The notes under the pieces: generated by a model | What the model was told of the DNA's origin: nothing | The model's database searches: none | The model's input: only the letters and a program-made list of their open reading frames with translations | Program-made: the position numbers and the translations under genes | In this document: in pieces, positions 1-5,979 of the stretch | Layout of the letters: every line of letters begins with the position of its first letter | Position numbering within the stretch: position 1 is the first letter of the stretch | Source of the DNA: an uncultured Clostridium sp. | GTDB lineage: Bacteria; Bacillota; Clostridia; Lachnospirales; Lachnospiraceae | Direction of reading: 5' to 3' | Length of the DNA: 14,515 nt | Assembly (NCBI GenBank): GCA_958442925.1 | Contig: CAUCIO010000044.1 | Span: forward strand, 1-14,515

Positions 1-680
1 GCCTCCAGAATATACTCAAAGGCTTCCTCATCGCCGGACAGATCCGGGGCAAAGCCTCCCTCATCTCCTACTGCAACGGCCAGTCCTTTCTCCTTCAGCA
101 GATCCCGAAGTCTGTGGAAAACCTCTGCGCACCACCTGAGTCCCTCCCGGAAGCTGCCGGCTCCCACAGGCATAATCATAAATTCCTGAACGTCCACTGT
201 GTTAGCTGCGTGAGCTCCTCCATTTAAAATATTCATCATGGGAACCGGCAGGTAAGAACCGTTTACGCCTCCCAAAAACTGATACAAAGGGATTTCCAGG
301 GCTGTGGCAGCTGCTCTGGCACAGGCAATGGAAACAGCCAGGACAGCGTTGGCTCCCAGCCTGGATTTATCTTCTGTGCCATCCGCCTGAATCATAGCCC
401 GGTCTACCGCATAGATATCAGAAGCGTCCATTCCGCAGAGAGTCTGTCTGAGCACTGTATTGACAGCCTCCACTGCTTTTAGAACTCCTTTTCCGCCAAA
501 TCGGCCTGCATCATGATCCCGGAGCTCCAGAGCTTCAAATTCTCCTGTGGAAGCTCCGCTGGGGGCTGCACCTCTTGCCGAGATACCTCCCGTCAGAATC
601 ACTTCCGCCTCCACCGTGGGATTTCCTCTGGAATCAATGATTTCTCTTCCAATTACCTGTTCAATTTTCAAATGCTTCAT
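1..680 (-). CDS. eno: Enolase, N-terminal part (gene runs off the left edge)
   Basis: Enolase (phosphopyruvate hydratase) converts 2-phosphoglycerate to phosphoenolpyruvate in glycolysis in the cytoplasm. Translating the minus strand from the ATG at 680 gives MKHLKIEQVIGREIIDSRG, the classical enolase N terminus. It continues through the ASTGEFEALELRD substrate-loop region, the NGGAHAANTVDVQEFM segment (conserved His and QE) and VGDEGGFAPDL near the window edge. About 226 residues are visible of the usual ~430, so the C-terminal barrel is missing only because the window ends. The start is supported by an AAAGGAAG ribosome binding site about 7 bases upstream. The gene lies 26 bp downstream of ahpC on the same strand with no terminator between them, so it may be co-transcribed with ahpC. 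Confidence 0.96.
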   Translation of the reverse strand, partial: MKHLKIEQVIGREIIDSRGNPTVEAEVILTGGISARGAAPSGASTGEFEALELRDHDAGRFGGKGVLKAVEAVNTVLRQTLCGMDASDIYAVDRAMIQADGTEDKSRLGANAVLAVSIACARAAATALEIPLYQFLGGVNGSYLPVPMMNILNGGAHAANTVDVQEFMIMPVGAGSFREGLRWCAEVFHRLRDLLKEKGLAVAVGDEGGFAPDLSGDEEAFEYILE

Positions 681-706
681 CACATTTCTTCCTTTCTTCT
701 GCTCTG

Positions 707-1270
707 CTACAGAAGGCCTACCAAATCGAGACTGGGCTTTAATGTTTCTTCACCAGGCTGCCACTTAGCCGGGCAGACCTGATCTCCGTGTTCTGCCACA
801 AACTGAGAGGCCTGGACTCTTCTGAACAGTTCGTCTGCATTTCGTCCCACATTTCCCGCAATCACCTCGTAAGCTACGATTTTCCCATCTGGATTCACAA
901 TGAAACTGCCTCTTTCAGCCACGCCTTCGGCCTCGATCATAACGTCGAAATCTCGGGCCAGGGCGCCAGTAGGATCCGCCAGCATTGGATAATGAATCTT
1001 CCGGATAGTCTCCGAAGCGTCGTGCCATGCCTTGTGGACATAATGGGTATCACAGGAAACGCTGTAAATCTCGCATCCTGCCTCCTGGAACTCCTGATAC
1101 TTGTCCGCCAAATCCGCCAGTTCTGTGGGACAGACAAACGTAAAGTCTGCCGGATAAAAAAAGAATACGCTCCATTTGCCCAGCACGTCTTTCCTGCTGA
1201 TCTCCTTAAATTCCCCGTCTAAATAGGCCTGGACCTTAAATTCGCTGATTTCTTTCCCAATTAATGACAT
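707..1270 (-). CDS. ahpC: Alkyl hydroperoxide reductase subunit C (2-Cys peroxiredoxin)
   Basis: A typical AhpC/Prx1 peroxiredoxin of 187 residues that reduces hydrogen peroxide and organic hydroperoxides in the cytoplasm. The peroxidatic Cys47 lies in FYPADFTFVCPTE with the conserved Thr44. The active-site Arg120 is in ERGSF, and the resolving Cys166 lies in HGDQVCPAKW near the C terminus. I chose the ATG at 1270 (MSLIGKEI) over one eight codons upstream, because AGGAGGA sits the right distance before it and family members begin there. No ahpF reductase gene is adjacent, so electrons must come from a gene elsewhere. A near-consensus promoter followed by a palindromic operator suggests peroxide- or drug-responsive control. 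Enolase follows 26 bp downstream. Confidence 0.97.
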   Translation of the reverse strand: MSLIGKEISEFKVQAYLDGEFKEISRKDVLGKWSVFFFYPADFTFVCPTELADLADKYQEFQEAGCEIYSVSCDTHYVHKAWHDASETIRKIHYPMLADPTGALARDFDVMIEAEGVAERGSFIVNPDGKIVAYEVIAGNVGRNADELFRRVQASQFVAEHGDQVCPAKWQPGEETLKPSLDLVGLL

Positions 1271-1316
1271 ACTTATTCCTCCTGTTTTTATCATGCGCTG
1301 TTTTTCCGTATTTATG

Positions 1317-1338
1317 ATAGTTAGTTTAAGCTAACTAT
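1317..1338 (-). promoter_or_regulatory. 22-bp palindromic operator overlapping the ahpC transcription start
   Basis: The arms ATAGTTAG and CTAACTAT flank a six-base centre. Ten of the eleven base pairs about the axis are symmetric. The palindrome begins a few bases after the -10 box, where a bound repressor would block initiation. It does not resemble a PerR box (TTATAAT-type). The half-site ATAGTTAG also occurs at the promoter of the marR gene in this window, so a MarR-type regulator is a reasonable but unproven candidate. A second inverted pair, TATGATA (1313-1319) and TATCATA (1342-1348), brackets it. Confidence 0.6.
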
Positions 1339-1342
1339 AAGT

Positions 1343-1371
1343 ATCATATCAATTTTTCATAAAAATGTCAA
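1343..1371 (-). promoter_or_regulatory. Sigma-A promoter of ahpC
   Basis: On the minus strand a perfect -35 TTGACA (plus-strand 1366-1371) is followed after exactly 17 bases by TATGAT (1343-1348), one mismatch from the -10 consensus. Transcription should start near 1336 and give a leader of about 65 bases. A strong promoter fits an abundant peroxiredoxin. It lies just downstream of the sigK stop codon, so ahpC is transcribed independently of sigK. Confidence 0.82.
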
Positions 1372-1383
1372 GGTGCTCCTGTT

Positions 1384-1407
1384 CAGGGAGGCTAAAACGC
1401 CTCCCTG
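1384..1407 (-). other. Perfect 9-bp hairpin containing the sigK stop codon
   Basis: CAGGGAGGC and GCCTCCCTG form a perfect 9-bp stem, and the TAG stop of sigK falls at the stem-loop boundary. No T-run follows on the minus strand, so it is not a standard intrinsic terminator. It could stabilise the sigK mRNA 3' end or pause polymerase ahead of the ahpC promoter. Confidence 0.5.
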
Positions 1408-1745
1408 AGTCTTTCAACCGCCCGCTTCTCAATACGGCTCACATAGGATCTGGAAATCCCCAAAACGGCTGCCACTTCTCTCTGAGTATGTTCTCTGGTT
1501 CCAAACAGACCGTACCGCATACGGATTACCTGTTTTTCTGTATCCTTTAAGCAGGTTTCATAAGCCTGATAAAGCTCCTTCACATCCTGCTCCATGATAA
1601 TCGTATCCAGAACCTGAATCTCATCTGCTTCCAGAACGTCCATCAGGCTGACTGTCTCCCCATCCTTGTCTGTTCCAATCGTATCGTAAAGAGAAACATC
1701 TCTGGCCCTCTTTCTTCCGGAACGGAACATCATCAGAATTTCATT
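1392..1745 (-). CDS. sigK: RNA polymerase sigma-K, C-terminal part (3' half of split sigK)
   Basis: This half encodes the end of region 2 and regions 3-4 of the late mother-cell sporulation sigma factor. From the junction it reads NEILMMFRSGRKRARDVSLYDTIGTDKDGE, matching SigK's conserved linker, and ends with the region 4 helix-turn-helix TQREVAAVLGISRSYVSRIEKRAVERL, which reads the -35 element. There is no convincing ribosome binding site or independent start at its left end. The frame simply runs in from the element, as expected for a gene segment that is expressed only after excision. An ATG-initiated version starting at 1733 can be drawn but would lack the core-binding region 2. The missing N-terminal half lies at 6224-6517 on the same strand. 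After joining at the shared AATG this part supplies 116 residues. Confidence 0.93.
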   Translation of the reverse strand, partial: NEILMMFRSGRKRARDVSLYDTIGTDKDGETVSLMDVLEADEIQVLDTIIMEQDVKELYQAYETCLKDTEKQVIRMRYGLFGTREHTQREVAAVLGISRSYVSRIEKRAVERLREAF

Positions 1746-1767
1746 TGCTATCCTCTCCTCAATGCGC
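1742..1767 (-). other. Attachment site at the 3' sigK end of the element
   Basis: On the minus strand the element end reads CGCAT, 7 bases of weaker match, then AGGATAGCA. This is followed by the AA dinucleotide (plus-strand TT at 1744-1745) and then the sigK sequence TGAAATTCTG. The inner arm is the mirror image of the arm at the other end of the element. The shared core AATG is at plus-strand 1742-1745. Confidence 0.78.
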
Positions 1768-1792
1768 CTTTCTGGCAGGGATCACCTTAAAA

Positions 1793-1821
1793 TTGACAGA
1801 ACTTCTCCACCGGCTTATACT
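1793..1821 (+). promoter_or_regulatory. Sigma-A promoter of the Crp/Fnr regulator
   Basis: A perfect -35 TTGACA (1793-1798), exactly 17 bases, and a -10 TATACT (1816-1821). The expected start near 1828 leaves a very short leader before the AGGAGGG ribosome binding site (1832-1838). It lies about 40 bp inside the element, so the regulator should be expressed in vegetative cells from the integrated element. Confidence 0.8.
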
Positions 1822-1844
1822 TGTCATAGATAGGAGGGAAAATA

Positions 1845-2504
1845 ATGGACTTTCAAAACAGCTTTCCAATTTGGAACCAATTGACAAAACATCAGCAGGA
1901 CAGAATTCTCGGAAGCCTTATGACAAGCCGCGTTTCCAGAGGTACCATTGTCCATAACGGCAGCACAGACTGTACGGGACTGCTGCTTCTGAAATCGGGA
2001 CAGCTCCGGGCCTACATTCTCTCCGACGAAGGGCGGGAAATCACGCTTTACCGGCTGTTTGACATGGACATGTGCCTTTTTTCCGCATCCTGCATGATTC
2101 GTTCGATTCAGTTTGAAATCATCATCGAGGCGGAAAAAGATACGGAGCTGTGGATCATCCCGGCAGACGTGTATAAAAGTATTATGAACGAATCAGCGCC
2201 TGCAGCCAACTATACAAATGAATTGATGGCTTCACGCTTTTCTGATGTGATGTGGCTGATCGAGCAGATTATGTGGAAAAGTCTCGACAAACGGGTAGCG
2301 GCCTTCCTGCTGGAGGAGGCCGCCATTGAGGGAACCTGCCAGTTAAAAATCACCCATGAAACAATTGCCAACCACCTGGGTTCTCACCGGGAAGTCATCA
2401 CCAGAATGCTCCGTTACTTTCAAAGCGAGGGCATGGTGCGGCTGTCCAGAGGCATGGTATCCATTCTGGATGAAGAAAAACTGAAGGCAATTCAGGAGTC
2501 TTAG
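1845..2504 (+). CDS. Crp/Fnr-family transcriptional regulator carried by the skin-like element
   Basis: A 219-residue cytoplasmic DNA-binding regulator. Residues ~10-115 form a cyclic-nucleotide-binding-type beta-roll with the GLLLLKSGQLRAY stretch. Residues ~120-150 are the dimerisation helix, and residues ~166-200 are a Crp-type winged helix-turn-helix (ITHETIANHLGSHREVITRML). It lacks the N-terminal cysteine cluster of Fnr that binds [4Fe-4S]. It has Cys77 and Cys83 in MCLFSASCM, a segment I associate from memory with a clostridial subfamily near redox genes, so the ligand is unknown. The start at ATG 1845 is fixed by AGGAGGG six bases upstream. It is convergent with the ferredoxin/membrane-protein genes, which end 18 bp past its stop and are its likeliest targets. 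No convincing terminator follows it. Confidence 0.88.
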   Translation: MDFQNSFPIWNQLTKHQQDRILGSLMTSRVSRGTIVHNGSTDCTGLLLLKSGQLRAYILSDEGREITLYRLFDMDMCLFSASCMIRSIQFEIIIEAEKDTELWIIPADVYKSIMNESAPAANYTNELMASRFSDVMWLIEQIMWKSLDKRVAAFLLEEAAIEGTCQLKITHETIANHLGSHREVITRMLRYFQSEGMVRLSRGMVSILDEEKLKAIQES

Positions 2505-2522
2505 GCAGGTTCTAAGCTGATT

Positions 2523-3104
2523 CTAAAGGCTTTTTTCCCGGTTTTTTACCTTACAGAGCATTTGAGTCATGGTTCCCATAGGGCAGACTACGCACCAGCT
2601 TCTGGGCTTGAAAAAAACCATCATAAGTACTCCCAGTACAGTAGACGTCAGCATTACGCTGTAAAAACCAAAAGCGAACTGAGCTGTTCCCTCATGAAAC
2701 AGACTGCCATGGTATGCCCAGTGCCAGGGCAGTTTCCAAGTCCACAAAAGCGTAACTGCCTGCTTTAAGTCCTGTGCTCCGGCAAATACAAGATAGGTAT
2801 TCCAGAGCATCTGGGCAAACATCAAAAGGAAAAAGGCGAGAAACCCATAGCGGAACGCTTTCCCTTTCATCCATCCCGGCATATCTTTTTTTCTGGACAG
2901 CCCCAACCGTCCCCCCAGAAGTCCAAACAGCTGCCCTCTTCCGCAGTACCGATTGCAGTATCCCTTTGTTCCTTTCGACAGGGAGATAAACAGAGGAAGG
3001 AAGAAGCAGATGAGCCCCAGCCATGCAAATAAAATATTAAAAAATCCCAGTGCCAGATAGGTGAGGGACAGCATCCACAAGTAATCATACCATTGCTTTT
3101 TCAC
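2523..3104 (-). CDS. 4Fe-4S-binding multi-pass membrane protein (NapH/YccM-like)
   Basis: A 193-residue membrane protein with hydrophobic segments at about 10-42, 85-108, 142-166 and a weaker stretch at about 114-132. Cysteines lie at the membrane faces: Cys50 and Cys54 in GTKGYCNRYCG, and Cys171, Cys174 and Cys184 in SWCVVCPMG and downstream. This resembles the NapH/NosR/YccM group of electron-transfer membrane proteins. The chosen start is the GTG at 3104 (VKKQWYDYLW) because AGGAGGTG precedes it. An upstream ATG would place coding sequence over the ferredoxin. The GTG overlaps the ferredoxin stop in a GTGA, which implies translational coupling. It probably passes electrons between the ferredoxin and a membrane or outside partner. 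That role is inferred; the reaction cannot be told from sequence. Confidence 0.82.
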   Translation of the reverse strand: MKKQWYDYLWMLSLTYLALGFFNILFAWLGLICFFLPLFISLSKGTKGYCNRYCGRGQLFGLLGGRLGLSRKKDMPGWMKGKAFRYGFLAFFLLMFAQMLWNTYLVFAGAQDLKQAVTLLWTWKLPWHWAYHGSLFHEGTAQFAFGFYSVMLTSTVLGVLMMVFFKPRSWCVVCPMGTMTQMLCKVKNREKSL

Positions 3105-3304
3105 GCTTCCACCTCCTGCAGAGAAATCACACTGGCCGGACACTCCTTTACGCACTTACCGCAGCCTACGCATTTATTCCAGTCTACTTCTGCCATAATC
3201 CCTTTCACTACCTGTACTGCTTTCAGGGGACAAACCTTTACGCAGCAGCCGCAGGCCACACAAAGACTTTGCTCTACCAGAGCTTTTTTTCGCTTCCGTT
3301 CCAT
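3101..3304 (-). CDS. Small 2[4Fe-4S] ferredoxin
   Basis: A 67-residue cytoplasmic electron carrier with two complete cluster motifs of the form CxxCxxCxxxCP: CVACGCCVKVCP at residues 15-26 and CVGCGKCVKECP at about 45-56. The N terminus is basic (MERKRKKALVEQ). The ATG at 3304 follows GGGAGGTG. It overlaps the membrane 4Fe-4S gene by 4 bp and is probably co-translated with it, so the pair likely forms one electron-transfer unit. A stable hairpin sits directly before its ribosome binding site and may limit translation or read-through from the upstream SDR gene. Confidence 0.92.
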   Translation of the reverse strand: MERKRKKALVEQSLCVACGCCVKVCPLKAVQVVKGIMAEVDWNKCVGCGKCVKECPASVISLQEVEA

Positions 3305-3315
3305 CTCACACCTCC

Positions 3316-3352
3316 CAGGCCGCGGTATTTTCTGCCACGGCCCTGCTTTTTT
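3316..3352 (+). terminator. Hairpin with T-run, plus-strand orientation, between ferredoxin and SDR genes
   Basis: CAGGCCGCGG (3316-3325) pairs with CCACGGCCCTG (3335-3345), giving about ten pairs with one G-T and a single-base bulge. TTTTTT follows at 3347-3352. Read on the plus strand this is a good intrinsic terminator, yet no plus-strand gene ends nearby; the closest is the Crp/Fnr gene ending at 2504. On the minus strand the same hairpin lies in the leader of the ferredoxin gene, immediately before GGGAGGTG, and has no T-run. Confidence 0.6.
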
Positions 3353-3380
3353 ATCATACTTATTTTTTGTCTTCTCTATC

Positions 3381-4127
3381 CTATGTTCTCGCCATTCCGT
3401 CTACGCTCAGCACCACTCCTGTAATATAGGAGGCATCCTCTGAGGCCAGGAATACGAAGGCGTTGGCAATGTCCTCCGGGCGTCCCAAGCGGCGCAGAGG
3501 AATTTTCTCGATCATAGGCTCAATCACTTCTTTCGGCACTGCCTTCATCATGTCTGTTTCCGTGATTCCAGGGGCTACGGCATTCACCCGGATCCCCTTA
3601 GGACCCAGCTCCCTTGCCAAAGATACAGTCAGTCCGTTGACTGCAAATTTAGACGCCGGATAGGCAAAGCCGCTGGGCTGTCCGGAAATGCTGACCATGG
3701 AAGAAGTAGACAAAATGACTCCCTGTCCCCGAGCCGTCATGCATTCGGCCGCTGCCCTCGTTGCATTGAATACCCCTTTCACGTTCAGATCCATGACTTT
3801 ATCAAAGGTTTCCTCTGTGTACTCCATAAAAGGCGTGCTTTCAGATATACCTGCGTTATTTACCAGAATATCGACACATCCGTAGAGCTTTGCCGTCTCT
3901 CTGAACGCATCGCGGACAGAATCGAGACTGGCTAAGTCAGGGCTGATTCCGGCTACTGTTGAATTTGGATGTCTTTCTCTCAGCTGAGACACAGCTTTGT
4001 CTGCGGACTCCTGAGAGCTGGCCGTAATGATCACTAAAGCTCCCTCCTCCAGAAACTTATCTGCAGTGGCAAATCCAATTCCCCGGCTTCCGCCTGTAAT
4101 AATAGCAACTTTATCTTTTAATCTCAT
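3381..4127 (-). CDS. Short-chain dehydrogenase/reductase (FabG/BaiA-like)
   Basis: A 248-residue classical SDR oxidoreductase using NAD(H) or NADP(H). The Rossmann motif TGGSRGIG is at residues 11-18, NNAG at 90-93, and the catalytic tetrad is Asn115, Ser143, Tyr156 and Lys160 (YPASK). The C terminus LSVDGMART has the usual SDR ending. No Asp is seen at the end of beta-2 (IITASSQE), so the cofactor is not clear. The overall pattern, including PDLAS, VAPGITETDM and FLASEDASYITG, recalls BaiA bile-acid dehydrogenases as well as FabG. I do not assign a steroid substrate on this alone. AGGAGGTG supports the ATG at 4127. It is upstream of the ferredoxin pair on the same strand with a hairpin between, so it may share transcription. 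Confidence 0.9.
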   Translation of the reverse strand: MRLKDKVAIITGGSRGIGFATADKFLEEGALVIITASSQESADKAVSQLRERHPNSTVAGISPDLASLDSVRDAFRETAKLYGCVDILVNNAGISESTPFMEYTEETFDKVMDLNVKGVFNATRAAAECMTARGQGVILSTSSMVSISGQPSGFAYPASKFAVNGLTVSLARELGPKGIRVNAVAPGITETDMMKAVPKEVIEPMIEKIPLRRLGRPEDIANAFVFLASEDASYITGVVLSVDGMART

Positions 4128-4183
4128 ACAAGCACCTCCTGTATTATTATGGTTTTACTATACAGGAAATGCCTCTCTTTTTC

Positions 4184-4198
4184 TGTGATATCATCACA
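4184..4198. promoter_or_regulatory. Crp/Fnr-like palindrome upstream of the SDR gene
   Basis: TGTGAT-ATC-ATCACA has perfect 6-base arms resembling the Crp/Fnr-family TGTGA/TCACA half-sites, with one base less between them than the E. coli Crp consensus. It overlaps the recombinase stop codon and lies about 57 bp before the SDR start. The regulator encoded in the same element is a plausible binder. The evidence is motif only. Confidence 0.35.
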
Positions 4199-5831
4199 CT
4201 CCCAGAATAACATGGGCGTCTGCCCCATCCCACACTACTTTTTGCACAAGAACGCGAATGGCCGCCCTTTTCTCCTCAACCGTCATTTCATCCATACAGT
4301 TTTCGAAGATGGCAATCAGCTGATAAAGCAAATCAAACTCCCTGTCGTCAAGAGCCTGCTGTAAATTTGCTTTCTCCAGCTCTTCCATACGCCGTTCCAG
4401 GGACTGATATTCTTCATTCATCTGTTCCATCCGCTTAATGACATGAGCCCTGGCAGGACTGTCACCCATATCTGCAAGAGAGTCTACCAGAGAATTGATT
4501 TTCTTCTCCATTTCAGTTTTTTCTGTCTGCATACGGAACAGACGCTGTTCGCAGTTACCGGGGCTTCCTGTGTAAAATCCACGGCTCTGTTCCAGCTTGG
4601 CAATGAAAGTATCTTTATCCTCTGACAGCATTTTAATCTGCTCCACTACCGCCGCATCCAGAGTATTTCCGTTGACATTTTTGCCGCTGCATACAGACCT
4701 CTGGCTGCGTTCTTTCATCTTACAGACATAAGTGTAAACAACCTTGTCATCTGCTGTTTTGCGCCTGCTCATTTTCGGATACATACGTTCACCGCAGCTG
4801 CAGAATAACAAGCCGGTCAGAAGCGCTTCGTTGCTGCGCGGTTTTCGGAAAGATTTGGATTTATTCCGTTCCAGAGAATCCTGAATCCGGACCCATACTT
4901 TTCCTGGAATCAGTCCCGGATGTCTGCCAACAGACACAATCCATTCACTGGGCGGAAGGTATTTTGCCGCTCTGCCTTTTTCCTGATCTGTACGGTTGTA
5001 AGCCATAATCCCATGTTTATTGTCAAAAGCATCCTTTTCAGAAAACAAGTCAGAACCGTGCTGAATGAAAAAATGATAGGCGTCTTCGTCTGCAATCATA
5101 TAAACAGGATTCTGTAAAATAGCTTTAATAGAAAAGCGGGTAAAATACTTATTGTTCTTTGTTTTCATTCCCTGCTTCATTAAAGCGGCCTCTGTTAAGG
5201 TCAGCGAATCTGTTTCTACATATAAATCATAAATAGTTTGAATCACTTCCGCTTCTTCCGGAATCAGCTTCAGCCTGCAGGCTTTCCTCTGCTTTCCCTC
5301 AATGGTAATACTCCTGACTGACTCCGAAGCATATCCTGTAGGCGTCATACCGCCCAGCCATCGTCCAGTCTTTGCCAGTTCATGCATATTGTCGCGGATA
5401 CGTTCTGCAATGGTTTCGCGCTCCAGCTGGGAAAAAACAGATGCAATATACATCATGGCCCGTCCCATGGGAGTGCTGGTATCAAACTGTTCTTTGATGG
5501 AAATAAAAGCGATATCCAGGCGAGCCAGCTCTTCAATCAAACCGGAGAAATCACTGACATTTCTGCTGATACGGTCCAGCCGGTAAACAATGATCGCTTT
5601 AAATTTCCTCTGTTTTGCTGCTTCCATCATTTTCTGAAAAGCCGGACGGTTCAGATTTCCACCGGAAAAGCCTTCATCTTCATATACAATAATGCTGTCT
5701 GCAGCGGCATCGCCATCATGTACGCGAACATATTCTTTGCAGAGTTCGATCTGATTGCCGATACTTTCGCCTTTGCCTGTGAATTTGGATTTACGGGAAT
5801 AAACCGCAGTTACTTCTTCATTTTTCCGCAT
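4194..5831 (-). CDS. spoIVCA: Large serine recombinase, SpoIVCA-type sigK-element excisionase
   Basis: A 545-residue site-specific DNA recombinase expected to excise the element and restore sigK in the mother cell. The resolvase catalytic domain (~7-150) has YSRKS with catalytic Ser15, YEDEGFSGGNLNRP, YRLDRISRN (residues 83-91) and ERETIAERIRDN. A recombinase domain follows (~155-330). A zinc ribbon has Cys344, Cys346, Cys370 and Cys381. A charged coiled coil is at ~435-490, then a C-terminal segment. It is slightly longer than B. subtilis SpoIVCA (about 500) and appears intact. The ATG at 5831 follows AGGGAGG. It is on the same strand as sigK and divergent from the small gene at 5980. The position inside a split sigK, rather than the sequence alone, identifies the role. 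Confidence 0.93.
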   Translation of the reverse strand: MRKNEEVTAVYSRKSKFTGKGESIGNQIELCKEYVRVHDGDAAADSIIVYEDEGFSGGNLNRPAFQKMMEAAKQRKFKAIIVYRLDRISRNVSDFSGLIEELARLDIAFISIKEQFDTSTPMGRAMMYIASVFSQLERETIAERIRDNMHELAKTGRWLGGMTPTGYASESVRSITIEGKQRKACRLKLIPEEAEVIQTIYDLYVETDSLTLTEAALMKQGMKTKNNKYFTRFSIKAILQNPVYMIADEDAYHFFIQHGSDLFSEKDAFDNKHGIMAYNRTDQEKGRAAKYLPPSEWIVSVGRHPGLIPGKVWVRIQDSLERNKSKSFRKPRSNEALLTGLLFCSCGERMYPKMSRRKTADDKVVYTYVCKMKERSQRSVCSGKNVNGNTLDAAVVEQIKMLSEDKDTFIAKLEQSRGFYTGSPGNCEQRLFRMQTEKTEMEKKINSLVDSLADMGDSPARAHVIKRMEQMNEEYQSLERRMEELEKANLQQALDDREFDLLYQLIAIFENCMDEMTVEEKRAAIRVLVQKVVWDGADAHVILGV

Positions 5832-5861
5832 GTCAGGTCCTCCCTGTTTTTATATCATTTT

Positions 5862-5893
5862 AGTCCTGAATCACTGAAAAAAGTCCTGAATCA
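5862..5893. repeat. 12-bp direct repeat, period 20 bp, upstream of the recombinase
   Basis: AGTCCTGAATCA occurs at 5862-5873 and again at 5882-5893. The exact 20-bp period is close to two helical turns, placing both copies on one face of the DNA. They lie 31-62 bp before the recombinase start, where an activator or repressor or the recombination accessory factor could bind. I did not find a consensus sigma-A promoter for the recombinase here. Confidence 0.6.
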
Positions 5894-5917
5894 TATCTGT
5901 TTTTTCATTCAGCGCCT

Positions 5918-5929
5918 GTTTTCGAAAAC
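5918..5929. repeat. 12-bp perfect palindrome between recombinase and small divergent gene
   Basis: GTTTTCGAAAAC is perfectly symmetric about 5923/5924, with further outer symmetry (CCT on the left, CAGG on the right with one extra base). It sits midway in the 148-bp divergent intergenic region, where a regulator could control both genes. Confidence 0.45.
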
Positions 5930-5934
5930 CAGGG

Positions 5935-5964
5935 GAATACCGGACAACTTCCCGCTCATAGACT
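5935..5964 (+). promoter_or_regulatory. Candidate sigma-E-type promoter for the small divergent gene
   Basis: GAATACC (5935-5941) matches five of seven positions of the sigma-E -35 consensus (kmATATT). CATAGACT (5957-5964) matches seven of eight of the -10 consensus (CATACAHT). The 15-base spacer is within the accepted range. The predicted start near 5971 is just ahead of the ribosome binding site at 5974-5980. Mother-cell timing would suit a factor that triggers sigK rearrangement. This is a motif match by eye. Confidence 0.4.
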
Positions 5965-5979
5965 GAGATATCGAAGGAG

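Noticed and set aside
1392..1733. The sigK 3' half as an independent small sigma factor starting at ATG 1733
   Set aside because: It lacks the core-binding region 2 and a ribosome binding site, and its missing half is on the other side of a recombinase-bearing element.
2505..2545. Terminator between the convergent Crp/Fnr and membrane-protein genes
   Set aside because: T-runs are present, but only 4-5 bp weak stems (AAGC/GCTT; CTTAG/CTAAG) could be drawn, so I did not call it.
3381..4127. Naming the SDR as a bile-acid dehydrogenase (baiA)
   Set aside because: Similarity to BaiA is visible but also shared with FabG and many SDRs, and no other bai genes are in the window. Substrate cannot be read from sequence.
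5862..5893. Two-copy repeat as the start of a CRISPR array
   Set aside because: There are only two 12-bp copies with an 8-bp spacer, no longer repeat, and no cas genes. It is more likely a regulatory site.
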